Assembly (NCBI GenBank): GCA_030632745.1
Contig: DAOVUE010000046.1
Span: 1-8,130 of the forward strand
DNA from: Pseudomonadota bacterium
GTDB lineage: Bacteria; Pseudomonadota; Gammaproteobacteria; GRL18
Reading direction: 5' to 3'
DNA: 8,130 bases
Positions within the stretch are counted from its first letter, which is position 1, and each line of letters starts with the position of its first letter. Both the position numbers and the translations under genes were made by a program. A model generated the notes under the pieces. It was not told where the DNA came from, made no database searches, and was given only the letters and a program-made list of their open reading frames with translations. Of the stretch, positions 1 through 7,498 are shown piece after piece.

Positions 1-484
1 AACCACCCTGCTCGAGCAGTTAATTCCTGAGCTGAATCAAATGAATATTCGTATTGCTATGATAAAACATACTCACCATGAGAAATTTGATATTGATCAC
101 CCGGGTAAAGACAGTTATCGCCTGCGTAAAGCCGGAGCTCATCAGATGCTGGTGGCTTCAGCAAAACGCTGGGCATTAATGGTTGAGCAGACAGATCAGG
201 ATAAAAAAAAGGATCCAGATCTGGCAAAATTGCTGCCTAATTTAAAGCTGGATGACATTGATTTAATTCTGGTCGAAGGATTTAAACATGAACGTATTAG
301 TAAAATTGAACTGCATCGTCCGGCACTTAAGAAACCCTTACTTTACCTGAAAGATCCGGATATTATTGCCATAGCCAGTGATGAGGAAAACTTGCAGGAT
401 TTATACCCCAATCAAATTCAATGCCCGCTGCTGAATATAAACAATAGTCATGAAATCAGTCTTTTTATCAGCAGCCTTCTCTAA
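1..484 (+). CDS. mobB: MobB, molybdopterin-guanine dinucleotide biosynthesis adaptor (5' end missing)
   Basis: MobB is a small P-loop GTP-binding protein that assists MobA in joining GMP to molybdenum cofactor in the cytoplasm. The reading frame is open from base 2 and begins TTLLEQLIPELNQ. This matches the residues right after the Walker A lysine of E. coli MobB (GTGKTTLL); base 1, an A, fits the last base of that lysine codon. About 15-16 N-terminal residues, including most of the P-loop, therefore lie outside the window, and the ATG at 41 is internal. Visible family motifs are IKHTHH, DHPGKDSYRLRKAGA, the RWALM strand, LILVEGFKHE and IAIASDEE. The 3' end is complete, stopping with TAA. A lysine/aspartate-rich insert (QDKKKDPDL) sits where the family varies. 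moeA follows after 48 bases on the same strand, which supports a cofactor operon. The identification is firm; the true start is not visible. Confidence 0.93.
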   Translation, partial: TTLLEQLIPELNQMNIRIAMIKHTHHEKFDIDHPGKDSYRLRKAGAHQMLVASAKRWALMVEQTDQDKKKDPDLAKLLPNLKLDDIDLILVEGFKHERISKIELHRPALKKPLLYLKDPDIIAIASDEENLQDLYPNQIQCPLLNINNSHEISLFISSLL

Positions 485-515
485 TATTATAAAGAGCCTA
501 TCAAGCAAAGAAACA

Positions 516-520
516 CAGGA
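516..520 (+). promoter_or_regulatory. Probable ribosome binding site of moeA, long spacing
   Basis: The short purine stretch CAGGA lies 12 bases before the moeA ATG. This is longer than the usual 5-9 bases. No better Shine-Dalgarno match lies closer and no alternative start codon nearby fits the family alignment, so the ATG at 533 is kept. Translation may be modest or partly coupled to mobB. Confidence 0.45.
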
Positions 521-532
521 TATCAATATACC

Positions 533-1774
533 ATGAGCCAGAACGAAAATATCTTTCTTAGTGTCACTGAAGTACAACAACGTATTATAGATAATACTAA
601 AGCAGTTGATGGCGTTGAGCAGGTTGATATACGCCATGCCCTGGGTCGTATTTTAGCCGCAGATATTATCGCCGCCTTTAACACACCTCCGTGTGATAAT
701 TCCGGTATGGATGGCTATGCCTTCCGCAGTAAAGATATCAATGAAAATCAGGAAACTTTATCATTAAAAATCGTTGGACAATCCTTTGCAGGTCATCCCT
801 ACAGCGGCAGAATAGCTGCAGGAGAAGCCATTCGTATTATGACCGGGGCTCAGGTAGCTGATGATGTTGATACTGTAGTCATGCAGGAACATACAGAAAC
901 GCCTGATGATGCAACGCTTCTTATTACCACCATTCCAAAACCTTTGGCCAATGTGCGCAAGGCAGGTGATGATCTGAGGACAGGACAAACCTTTTTATCT
1001 AAAGGGAAAAAGCTTTCACCCACTGATTTAGCCTTTCTTGCCACACAGGGAATTGCTGAAGTAAAGGTCCATCGAAAACTCAGAGTGGCCTTTTTCTCCA
1101 CCGGTGATGAATTGCGTTCTATTGGTGAAACATTAGGTGAAGGCGATATTTATGATTCTAATCGTTATTCAATCTACGGTTTATTAAAAAATATGGACAT
1201 AGATATAATCGATATGGGTGTGATTAAAGATGAGCGGCAGGCTATTGAAGAAGCCTTTATCTCTGCTGCAAATATTGCAGATGCTGTCATTACCTCAGGC
1301 GGAGTCTCTGTTGGCGATGCAGATTTTGTAAAAGAAACTCTGGAAAAATTAGGCCGGATCAATTTCTGGAAAATTTCCATGAAGCCAGGGAAACCTCTGG
1401 CATTTGGAACCCTGGGCAATAGTCTGTTCTTTGGCTTACCCGGAAACCCTGTGTCAGTCATCGCAACCTTCTACCAGTTTGTGCAACCGGCTTTAAAACG
1501 AATGAAAGGTCAGGATGCGGTATTACCAATGCTGATAAAAGCCAGGACCACTGAACTGCTGAAGAAAAGACCCGGACGTACTGATTTTCAACGCGGCATA
1601 TTTGAGCAGGCAGAAAATGGGGAGTTAACGGTCAGAAATGCCGGCACTCAGGCATCTCACGTGCTGACGGCAATGAGCAGGGCTAATTGTTTTATTGTGA
1701 TTCCTGCAGATAGCGGCAGTATTGAAGTCGGGGAAATGGTTAATGTGCAGCCGTTTGAGGGACTAATAGGGTGA
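533..1774 (+). CDS. moeA: MoeA, molybdopterin molybdenumtransferase
   Basis: MoeA inserts molybdate into adenylylated molybdopterin, releasing AMP and giving active molybdenum cofactor in the cytosol. The protein has 413 residues, against 411 in E. coli, and aligns over its whole length. The N-terminal MoeA domain carries CDNSGMDGYAF with Asp60, matching the essential Asp59 of E. coli. The sequence FSTGDEL (Glu193) opens the MogA-like substrate-binding domain (about residues 180-330), which also contains SGGVSVGDADF (Gly256-Phe265), KPGKPLAFG (from Lys284) and GLPGNPVS (301-308). The C-terminal beta-barrel domain has the typical PGRTDFQRG and NCFIVIP segments. The start at 533 gives the normal family length. 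It lies 48 bases after mobB and probably shares its transcript. Its TGA stop is 5 bases from the stop of the convergent lpd. No key residue is missing. Confidence 0.97.
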   Translation: MSQNENIFLSVTEVQQRIIDNTKAVDGVEQVDIRHALGRILAADIIAAFNTPPCDNSGMDGYAFRSKDINENQETLSLKIVGQSFAGHPYSGRIAAGEAIRIMTGAQVADDVDTVVMQEHTETPDDATLLITTIPKPLANVRKAGDDLRTGQTFLSKGKKLSPTDLAFLATQGIAEVKVHRKLRVAFFSTGDELRSIGETLGEGDIYDSNRYSIYGLLKNMDIDIIDMGVIKDERQAIEEAFISAANIADAVITSGGVSVGDADFVKETLEKLGRINFWKISMKPGKPLAFGTLGNSLFFGLPGNPVSVIATFYQFVQPALKRMKGQDAVLPMLIKARTTELLKKRPGRTDFQRGIFEQAENGELTVRNAGTQASHVLTAMSRANCFIVIPADSGSIEVGEMVNVQPFEGLIG

Positions 1775-1779
1775 ACAAC

Positions 1780-3222
1780 TTAGACTCTATTAATGACATG
1801 AATTGCTCTATCATCAACAGCTAAAGCTGCTTCATGTACGGCTTCAGAAAGACTGGGATGAGCAAAAACAGAACGAGCCAGATCTTCAGCACTGCCGTCA
1901 AATTCCATTGCTATTACCGCTGTCTGTAATACCTCGGATGCAAATGGCCCGATAATATGTACACCCAGAATTTTATCTGTCTCTGCATGACTAAGTATTT
2001 TTACCTGACCGGTGTCAGCACTCATAGTTTTGGCTCTGCCATTAGCAGCGAAAGGGAATATTCCCGTATTGAACGGTATATCTTCTTTAAGCAAAGCCTG
2101 CTCAGTTTTTCCTACCCAGGCAATCTCCGGCAGGGTATAAATCACCGCAGGAATTAAGTTCATATTGAGGTGATTTTTATTCCCGGCAATGGTTTCTGCG
2201 ACAGACATACCTTCTTCTGAACCTTTGTGAGCCAACATAGGGCCGCGCACAATATCACCGATAGCATAAACATTAGGTAAATTAGTTCTACAATATTTAT
2301 CCACATCAATCCCCCCCCCTTCATCAAGCAGCAAATTGACATTTGCAGCAAATAGTTTTTTAGTCTGAGGTATTCTGCCAACAGCAACCAATACACGATC
2401 AACGACAATGCGTTTTTGTTCCTGTTTATCCTGATAACTCACTGTGATTTGTTTTTTTCCAATACTGCTGGAAGTAACGCGTGCACCGAGACGAATATCC
2501 AATCCCTGACTGATAAAATGGCGTAATGCTTCAGAGGCCAACAGTCTATCCGCAATGGGTAAAAAATCTTCCCGGGCTTCGAGTAATATGACTTTTGTTC
2601 CAAGACGATTCCATACACTGCCCAATTCCAGTCCGATAACTCCGGCACCAATGATTGCCAGTCGTTTAGGAACCTCTTTAAAACTTAATGCACCAGTGGA
2701 ATCAACAATCTTATGGTTATCAATAGGGGCAGCAGGAATATTCATAGCTTGCGATCCAGTTGCTAAAATAATGTTTTTTCCCTCAATAATATAACGTTTA
2801 GCTTCTGCGTCCACAGGCATAACTTCTATCTGATTATTTTCCTGAAGCTGGCCAGAGCCATGGTGTAAATCTATATTGTTAGCCTGCAGCAAAGAACTTA
2901 TTCCGGAGCTTAATTGATGAACAATATTGTCTTTTCGAGCCATCATCTGAGCAATATTCAAACTGGCTTTATTGACCTTTATGCCATGTTCTGCAAGCTC
3001 ATTATTGACTTGATAAAAACGTTGTGACGAATCAAGTAACGCCTTGGAAGGAATACAGCCAGCATTAAGACAGGTTCCGCCCGGACGATGTTTGCCGTTT
3101 TTATCCTGCCAGTTATCAATACAGGCTGTTTTTAACCCCAGTTGTGAACAACGTATAGCGGCAACATAACCTGCCGGGCCGGCTCCAATAACCACCACAT
3201 CGTATTTATTATTGTATGTCAT
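1780..3222 (-). CDS. lpd: Dihydrolipoyl dehydrogenase (E3 of 2-oxoglutarate dehydrogenase)
   Basis: This FAD flavoprotein reoxidises the dihydrolipoyl group of E2 and passes electrons to NAD+. The length of 480 residues is normal. The N-terminal FAD Rossmann motif is VVVIGAGPAGYVAAIR (10-24 region). The redox disulfide is Cys51/Cys56 in GGTCLNAGCIPSKALL, followed by ATGS (154-157), the NAD-binding GAGVIGLELGSVW (192-204), VGRIP (281-285) and the second FAD contact YAIGDIVRGPMLAHKG (319 onward). The C-terminal dimer domain ends with the catalytic pair His455/Glu460 in AHPSLSEA. The ATG is preceded by AGAAGGA at seven bases. It is the last gene after sucA and sucB, 27 bases behind sucB, so it most likely serves that complex, though an E3 may also serve pyruvate dehydrogenase or the glycine cleavage system. 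Oddity: Gly302-304 are encoded by nine consecutive G. Confidence 0.97.
   Translation of the reverse strand: MTYNNKYDVVVIGAGPAGYVAAIRCSQLGLKTACIDNWQDKNGKHRPGGTCLNAGCIPSKALLDSSQRFYQVNNELAEHGIKVNKASLNIAQMMARKDNIVHQLSSGISSLLQANNIDLHHGSGQLQENNQIEVMPVDAEAKRYIIEGKNIILATGSQAMNIPAAPIDNHKIVDSTGALSFKEVPKRLAIIGAGVIGLELGSVWNRLGTKVILLEAREDFLPIADRLLASEALRHFISQGLDIRLGARVTSSSIGKKQITVSYQDKQEQKRIVVDRVLVAVGRIPQTKKLFAANVNLLLDEGGGIDVDKYCRTNLPNVYAIGDIVRGPMLAHKGSEEGMSVAETIAGNKNHLNMNLIPAVIYTLPEIAWVGKTEQALLKEDIPFNTGIFPFAANGRAKTMSADTGQVKILSHAETDKILGVHIIGPFASEVLQTAVIAMEFDGSAEDLARSVFAHPSLSEAVHEAALAVDDRAIHVINRV
2311..2319 (-). repeat. Nine-base G homopolymer inside lpd
   Basis: On the lpd coding strand, codons 302-304 are GGG GGG GGG, encoding three glycines in DEGGGIDVD just before the IGD FAD motif. 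The frame is intact at nine G. Loss of one G would give a 353-residue product ending at 2160; gain of one G would end the protein at residue 305 with GAT TGA. Both would remove the catalytic His/Glu and the dimer domain. Confidence 0.9.
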
Positions 3223-3229
3223 TTTATTA

Positions 3230-3236
3230 TCCTTCT
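3230..3236 (-). promoter_or_regulatory. Ribosome binding site of lpd
   Basis: AGAAGGA on the minus strand lies seven bases before the lpd ATG at 3222. It is the clearest Shine-Dalgarno site of the sucA-sucB-lpd set and fixes the lpd start. Confidence 0.75.
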
Positions 3237-3249
3237 AGGCTGGGCAGGG

Positions 3250-4500
3250 TTAAATCTCTAATAACAGACTGGCAGGTTTTTCCAACTTGTTTTTTACACT
3301 CACTAAAAATTGTACCGCATCGCTGCCGTCAATTATGCGGTGATCATAGGATAGAGCAAGATTCATCATTGGCCGGATAAGAATTTCATCACCAATGGCT
3401 ATGGGTCTGCGTTGAATCTTATGCAGACCGAGAATAGCACTCTGAGGTGGATTGAGTATAGGAGTTGAAAGTAAGGAGCCAAACACGCCCCCATTAGTAA
3501 TGCTGAAACTGCCGCCGCTAATATCTTCAATAGTAATACTCCCGTCATGGGCTTTTTGTGCAAAAGTGGAAATTCCGGATTCTATTTGCGCAAAACTCAT
3601 TTTATCGGTATCACGCAGAATGGGCACCACCAATCCACGTTCAGAGCCAACAGCAATACCAATATCAAAAAAATCATGATAGAGAATATCATCGCCTTCT
3701 GTAGAGGCATTAATAATAGGAAATAGTTTTAATGAATCAGTAACAGCCTTAACAAAAAATGACATAAAACCCAGTTTAACATCATTTTGTTTTATAAAAG
3801 ATTCCCCGAACTCTGCACGAATGGCTATGACTTCAGTTAAATCAACTTCATTAAAAGTTGTCAGAATGGCTGCATTCTGCTGGGCTTCCAGCAATCGTCT
3901 GGCAATAGAGGCTCGTATACGGCTCATAGGTACCCGTCGCGGTTCTCTATTGCTCATGGTTGGTGAGCTATTGAAACTTTGCTTTGATTCAAACTCTGGT
4001 TCTGGTTCTTGTTCTGATATTTGAGTTTGAGTTTGAGGTGTTTGTACAGGCTGCTTAACGGCTGCTGCATTTTTGTCCAGATAATTAACAATATCAGCTT
4101 TTAACAATCGACCGCCTTTACCGCTAGCTGTTATAACAGAGGCATCCAGATCGAACTGATTAAGCATATTTCTAACGGATGGACTGAGAGCCCTATTTTT
4201 TGCAGAAGCTGGAAGCGACACAGGATTTTGAACGGTATGCGGCGTATCCATTGCCGCTATATCCCCTTCTTCAATTAAACCGATGACCGTTTCAGCCTGA
4301 AGGCTTGTTCCTTCCGGAGTGATTATTTTTGTTAACACTCCGGATACAGGGGCGTGGATGTCCAGGATGACTTTATCCGTTTCTATATCAGCCAGTTTTT
4401 CATCTTGTTTAACCCTTTCACCGGGTTTTTTATACCAGGAAATAAGACTTGCTTCAGTCACCGATTCAGGCAAAGTGCTTAGTTTAAGTTCAATTGTCAT
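3250..4500 (-). CDS. sucB: Dihydrolipoyllysine-residue succinyltransferase (E2o)
   Basis: E2 is the core of the 2-oxoglutarate dehydrogenase complex: its lipoyl arm takes the succinyl group from E1 and passes it to CoA. The 416 residues show the standard order. A single lipoyl domain (about 1-78) carries the lipoylated Lys43 in [13 protein letters not shown] peripheral-subunit-binding domain (about 104-141) reads LSPSVRNML...[16 protein letters not shown] flexible linker follows (about 142-185), rich in Gln/Thr then Glu/Pro. The catalytic domain begins near [15 protein letters not shown], continues with [10 protein letters not shown], and ends with [12 protein letters not shown], where His387 and Asp391 are the acyltransferase catalytic residues. 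One lipoyl domain and the TFNEVDLT segment favour E2o over pyruvate E2. Only a weak GGGA lies eight bases before the ATG, so translation may partly depend on sucA. It lies between sucA (59-base gap) and lpd (27-base gap). Confidence 0.97.
   Translation of the reverse strand: MTIELKLSTLPESVTEASLISWYKKPGERVKQDEKLADIETDKVILDIHAPVSGVLTKIITPEGTSLQAETVIGLIEEGDIAAMDTPHTVQNPVSLPASAKNRALSPSVRNMLNQFDLDASVITASGKGGRLLKADIVNYLDKNAAAVKQPVQTPQTQTQISEQEPEPEFESKQSFNSSPTMSNREPRRVPMSRIRASIARRLLEAQQNAAILTTFNEVDLTEVIAIRAEFGESFIKQNDVKLGFMSFFVKAVTDSLKLFPIINASTEGDDILYHDFFDIGIAVGSERGLVVPILRDTDKMSFAQIESGISTFAQKAHDGSITIEDISGGSFSITNGGVFGSLLSTPILNPPQSAILGLHKIQRRPIAIGDEILIRPMMNLALSYDHRIIDGSDAVQFLVSVKNKLEKPASLLLEI
3995..4037 (-). 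repeat. Two adjacent hexanucleotide repeat blocks coding the SucB linker
   Basis: On the + strand there are four degenerate TCTGGT-type units at 3995-4018 (TCTGGT, TCTGGT, TCTTGT, TCTGAT), then one base, then three exact TTTGAG units at 4020-4037. Read as sucB they encode SEQEPEPE and QTQTQ, in the flexible linker between the subunit-binding and catalytic domains. Each unit is two codons, so a gain or loss changes linker length without breaking the frame. Confidence 0.8.
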
Positions 4501-4517
4501 TTTCTTAGTCCCATTTT

Positions 4518-4543
4518 AACCTTGTATATTAAATATAAAGGTT
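4518..4543 (-). promoter_or_regulatory. AU-rich intercistronic hairpin between sucA and sucB
   Basis: In the 59-base gap, AACCTT at 4518-4523 pairs with AAGGTT at 4538-4543, and TATAT at 4525-4529 pairs with ATATA at 4533-4537. This leaves a three-base loop and one bulged base at 4524. It gives an 11-pair stem with only two G-C pairs. No U tract follows it in the sucA-to-sucB direction, so an intrinsic terminator is unlikely. A processing site or a weak mRNA stability element is possible but unproven. Confidence 0.4.
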
Positions 4544-4559
4544 TAATTACTTTTTCTTC

Positions 4560-7349
4560 TCAATAATCAGCCAATGCTTCATTAACTAACTGACTTTGTT
4601 GTCTAACATGCAGCTTAAACAAACCCACTGCCGGAGCAGCACAAAGTGGTCGACCAACGTAACGTAATGTTTGTTTATCATTTAATAAAGCATTAAAATG
4701 GTGTTGACTGGAATACCAAACACCTTGATTTTTAGGCTCTTCCTGGCACCAGACAATGTCTGTTACCCTATTATATCGTCGTAAAATTTTATCCAGATGT
4801 TTTGTGGGAAATGGATATAATTGTTCCATGCGAATAATTGCAATTTCGCTGATATCCAACTCTCTGCGTTTTTCCAGAAGATCAAAATAGACTTTACCAC
4901 TACACAAAATAATTCGTTTTATGTTACTTGTGTTCAAATCATCCACTTCATCAAGAACACAATGAAATTGACCATTGTAGATTTCTTCCAGACTGGAAAC
5001 CGACAGTTTATGACGCAATAGTGACTTGGGCATCATAACAATTAGTGGTTTTCTATACAGCCTGACCATCTGTCTTCGAATCATATGAAAAAACTGTGCG
5101 GGTGTACTGGGTACACAGACCTGGATATTATATTCGGCGCATAATTGTAAATAACGTTCCAGACGTGCAGAAGAGTGCTCTGCACCCTGACCTTCATAAC
5201 CATGAGGTAAATACATGACCAGGCCGCAAAGATGATTCCATTTAGTTTCTCCCGAACTGATAAACTGATCGATAACAACCTGAGCACCATTTGCAAAATC
5301 TCCAAACTGTGCCTCCCAGATAACCAGAGCCTGTGGCTCTGCGGTTGCATAACCATACTCATAACCAAGCACAGCCTCTTCTGAAAGCAAAGAATCAATG
5401 ACCACAAAATGAGGTTGAGCCTGAGCAACGTGTTGTAAGGGAGTATAAGTTTGACCATCTTTTTGATTATGTAATACTGCATGGCGATGGAAAAATGTAC
5501 CGCGGCCGGCATCCTGTCCAGTTAAACGAATTTCATAACCTTCCATAATCAGGGTCCCATAGGCCAGAATTTCAGCTGCCCCCCAGTTAAACGGCAGTGT
5601 GCCGGCTTCCATCTTACGTCTGTCATCCACAATACGCGCAACCCGGCTATGCAGTTCAAAACCCGTAGGCAAGATTTGTAAACGTTCTCCGACCATGCGC
5701 AGATGTTCTAAAGAAACGCCGCTTTTATACTCCATGTCCCAGTGGTGATTAAAATAAGGATGCCAGTTGACCAGATATCGATTATTGTTATGTTCATTTG
5801 TTATATTGAGTGCTGCAACTTCACCGGCTTTCAAACGGTTATGATAAGATTTAAGCAGTGCATCGGCTTGTTCAAACGTTAGTTCTTTACTCTCAATCAG
5901 TTGCTGCGTATAGATTTCACGCAGGCTTTCATGACTGCGTATCTTTTTATACATAATCGGCTGTGTTACAGCGGGTTCATCCGCCTCATTATGACCCTGA
6001 CGACGATAACAAACTAAATCAATAACTATATCTTTATGAAAAGTATTACGGTAGTCGAGTGCCAGTCGACTAATAAAAATCACTGCTTCCGGATCATCTC
6101 CATTAACATGTAATATTGGCGCTTCAATCATTTTTGCTATACTGGTGCAATACAGGCTGGAACGCATATCTTTAGGATTACTGGTGGTAAAACCAATCTG
6201 ATTATTCACCACAATATGAAGTGTTCCACCGGTTTTAAATGCTCGGGTCTGAGACATCTGGAATGTTTCCATAACCACTCCCTGAGCTGAAAATGCAGAA
6301 TCTCCATGAATCATAACAGGCATCACCTTATCACCGGTGAGATCATCATACCGCTGTTGTCTGGCCCGCACAGAGCCCTGCACTACTGGGCTGACAATTT
6401 CCAGATGGGAGGGATTAAATGATAAAACCAGATGTACGATACCCCTGGATGTTTGAATATTTGATGAATAACCTTTATGATATTTTACATCTCCAGCACC
6501 TTCAATCTTTGCATTGCCTTCAAATTCTAAAAATAAATCCTCAGAAGATTTACCCAGAATATTAATCAATACATTTAAACGACCCCGATGAGCCATACCT
6601 AGCACTATTTCCTCTATATCCTGATTTCCAGCCTGCTGAATCATATCGTCTAACATGGGGATTAAAACTTCTCCTCCCTCTAAGGAAAAACGTTTCTGTC
6701 CAACGTATTTGTTATGTATATAACGTTCCAGACCTTCGGCTGCAGTGATACGCTCCAGAAGCCGTATTTTTATATCTTGAGAAAGAGCCGGATGTTGTGG
6801 TTCGATACGTTGTTGAAACCAGCGTTTTGTACTGGTTTCGGTAATATGCATATATTCATAACCAATACTACTGCAATAAGTTCGTTTAACTATATTGATA
6901 ATTTCCCTGAGTGTTAATCTGTCAGCGGCAGCCAGTGATCCGGTATTAAACTGCAGCTCCAGATCAGCTTCAGTCAATTGATGAAAGCCCGGTAAAAGAT
7001 CTTCTATTTGCACAGCTTTATACAAACCAATGGGATCCAGCTTAGCCTGTTGGTGACCACGTACCCGATAAGCATTGAGTAATCTTAAAACAGCACTTTG
7101 TTTTTTTTCATTGATTAGAAAATCTGTAGACAGAAGATCGTTCTGTTGCGAGTGCTGGCTTGTCGCAAGACAGATTGAAGCCTGGTAGCTTGGTGTTTTA
7201 TCATTGTAGACTTGATCAAAATATTTTTTCCACTGCTTTGCTATAGAATGAGGAGCATGACAATATTGTTCAAATAGTTGCTCAATATAGGGAGCATTTC
7301 CAGCAAACAGGAAAGATGTTTTACTCAGTTCTTTATTTTTCTGCTTCAT
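4560..7349 (-). CDS. sucA: 2-oxoglutarate dehydrogenase E1 component
   Basis: E1 uses thiamine diphosphate to decarboxylate 2-oxoglutarate and to succinylate the lipoyl arm of SucB. From this start it has 929 residues (E. coli 933). The N-terminal segment SFLFAGNAPYIEQLFEQY is the E2-contacting region, followed by RVRGHQQAKLDPIG. The core has GMAHRGRLNVL (His254), DVKYHKGYSS (His291, at the position of an E. coli active-site His) and FNPSHLEIVSPV (His315). The cofactor region follows with IHGDSAFSAQGVV (Asp350) and NNQIGFTTSNP, then CYRRQGHNEADEP (452-459). The C-terminal domain has GQDAGRGTFFHRHAVLH, QFGDFANGAQVVIDQF and WCQEEPKNQGVWY. The start is uncertain: ATG at 7349 has a weak AGAG ten bases upstream, ATG at 7358 adds three residues without a good site, and an upstream TTG at 7379 adds ten. 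It is the first gene of the operon, divergent from gltA. Confidence 0.96.
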   Translation of the reverse strand: MKQKNKELSKTSFLFAGNAPYIEQLFEQYCHAPHSIAKQWKKYFDQVYNDKTPSYQASICLATSQHSQQNDLLSTDFLINEKKQSAVLRLLNAYRVRGHQQAKLDPIGLYKAVQIEDLLPGFHQLTEADLELQFNTGSLAAADRLTLREIINIVKRTYCSSIGYEYMHITETSTKRWFQQRIEPQHPALSQDIKIRLLERITAAEGLERYIHNKYVGQKRFSLEGGEVLIPMLDDMIQQAGNQDIEEIVLGMAHRGRLNVLINILGKSSEDLFLEFEGNAKIEGAGDVKYHKGYSSNIQTSRGIVHLVLSFNPSHLEIVSPVVQGSVRARQQRYDDLTGDKVMPVMIHGDSAFSAQGVVMETFQMSQTRAFKTGGTLHIVVNNQIGFTTSNPKDMRSSLYCTSIAKMIEAPILHVNGDDPEAVIFISRLALDYRNTFHKDIVIDLVCYRRQGHNEADEPAVTQPIMYKKIRSHESLREIYTQQLIESKELTFEQADALLKSYHNRLKAGEVAALNITNEHNNNRYLVNWHPYFNHHWDMEYKSGVSLEHLRMVGERLQILPTGFELHSRVARIVDDRRKMEAGTLPFNWGAAEILAYGTLIMEGYEIRLTGQDAGRGTFFHRHAVLHNQKDGQTYTPLQHVAQAQPHFVVIDSLLSEEAVLGYEYGYATAEPQALVIWEAQFGDFANGAQVVIDQFISSGETKWNHLCGLVMYLPHGYEGQGAEHSSARLERYLQLCAEYNIQVCVPSTPAQFFHMIRRQMVRLYRKPLIVMMPKSLLRHKLSVSSLEEIYNGQFHCVLDEVDDLNTSNIKRIILCSGKVYFDLLEKRRELDISEIAIIRMEQLYPFPTKHLDKILRRYNRVTDIVWCQEEPKNQGVWYSSQHHFNALLNDKQTLRYVGRPLCAAPAVGLFKLHVRQQSQLVNEALADY

Positions 7350-7383
7350 TGAAATCATGCTCTGGGTAGAAGAATACAATCTA

Positions 7384-7396
7384 CAGTTATCAGTTA
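7384..7396. repeat. Short direct repeat in the sucA leader
   Basis: CAGTTA occurs at 7384-7389 and again at 7391-7396, a seven-base period, just upstream of the sucA start region. A related AGTTAAT recurs at 7467-7473, inside the divergent promoter. The repeats are short in AT-rich DNA and may be chance; a regulator half-site is the alternative. Confidence 0.25.
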
Positions 7397-7397
7397 A

Positions 7398-7426
7398 TAT
7401 ATAGATGAAGTTTTTATTGATTTCCA
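7398..7426 (-). promoter_or_regulatory. Candidate sucA promoter, proximal
   Basis: On the minus strand TGGAAA (7426-7421) and TATATA (7403-7398) are separated by 17 bases, each matching four of six consensus positions. TATATT, shifted by two bases, is a better -10 but gives a 19-base spacer. A start near 7391 would leave a leader of about 40 bases before the ATG at 7349. This is a plausible but weak match in AT-rich DNA. Confidence 0.3.
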
Positions 7427-7441
7427 GAAAAAACAGGATTC

Positions 7442-7469
7442 TTGAAAAAATATTATTTTCTTCTATAGT
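7442..7469 (+). promoter_or_regulatory. Probable sigma70-type promoter of gltA
   Basis: TTGAAA (7442-7447) and TATAGT (7464-7469), each five of six matches to consensus, are separated by 16 bases. Transcription would start near 7476, giving a leader of about 38 bases before the gltA ATG. It is the best promoter match in the gltA-sucA interval and points to gltA. Confidence 0.55.
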
Positions 7470-7471
7470 TA

Positions 7472-7477
7472 ATTATA
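7472..7477 (-). promoter_or_regulatory. Candidate distal sucA -10 element
   Basis: A perfect TATAAT reads on the minus strand from 7477 to 7472, but no recognisable -35 lies 15-19 bases upstream. If used, perhaps with an activator, it would start sucA transcription near 7465 with a leader of about 115 bases. It lies only two bases from the gltA -10, so RNA polymerase could not occupy both sites at once. Confidence 0.25.
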
Positions 7478-7484
7478 TACGGAA

Positions 7485-7494
7485 AGAATATTCT
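7485..7494. promoter_or_regulatory. Perfect 10-base palindrome in the gltA leader
   Basis: AGAATATTCT is a perfect palindrome lying just downstream of the expected gltA transcription start and upstream of its ribosome binding site. The position suits a repressor operator. No regulator can be named, and a palindrome of this size may occur by chance in AT-rich DNA. Confidence 0.25.
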
Positions 7495-7498
7495 AATC

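Noticed and set aside
41..484. mobB starting at the ATG at 41 as a complete short protein
   Set aside because: The frame is open upstream and encodes the conserved TTLLEQLIPEL that follows the P-loop, so the gene is cut by the window edge, not naturally short.
462..490. Possible moeA promoter (TTTTTA and TATTAT) at the end of mobB
   Set aside because: The -35 matches only about three of six positions, and such A/T runs are expected by chance here; cotranscription with mobB is simpler.
1368..1380. TGGAAAATTTCCA inverted repeat within moeA
   Set aside because: It is almost centreless, lies inside conserved coding sequence, and has no terminator tail.
1816..1827. CAGCTAAAGCTG hairpin in the lpd tail as a moeA terminator
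   Set aside because: The stem is five pairs with a two-base loop and no following U run; it lies in conserved lpd codons.
2160..2408. 82-codon minus-strand frame overlapping lpd
   Set aside because: It is an out-of-frame reading of lpd. It matters only as the frame entered if the G tract loses one base, not as a gene.
5081..5512. 143-codon open frame on the minus strand in a different frame inside sucA
   Set aside because: It overlaps highly conserved SucA sequence, has no ribosome binding site, and its translation shows no domain pattern.
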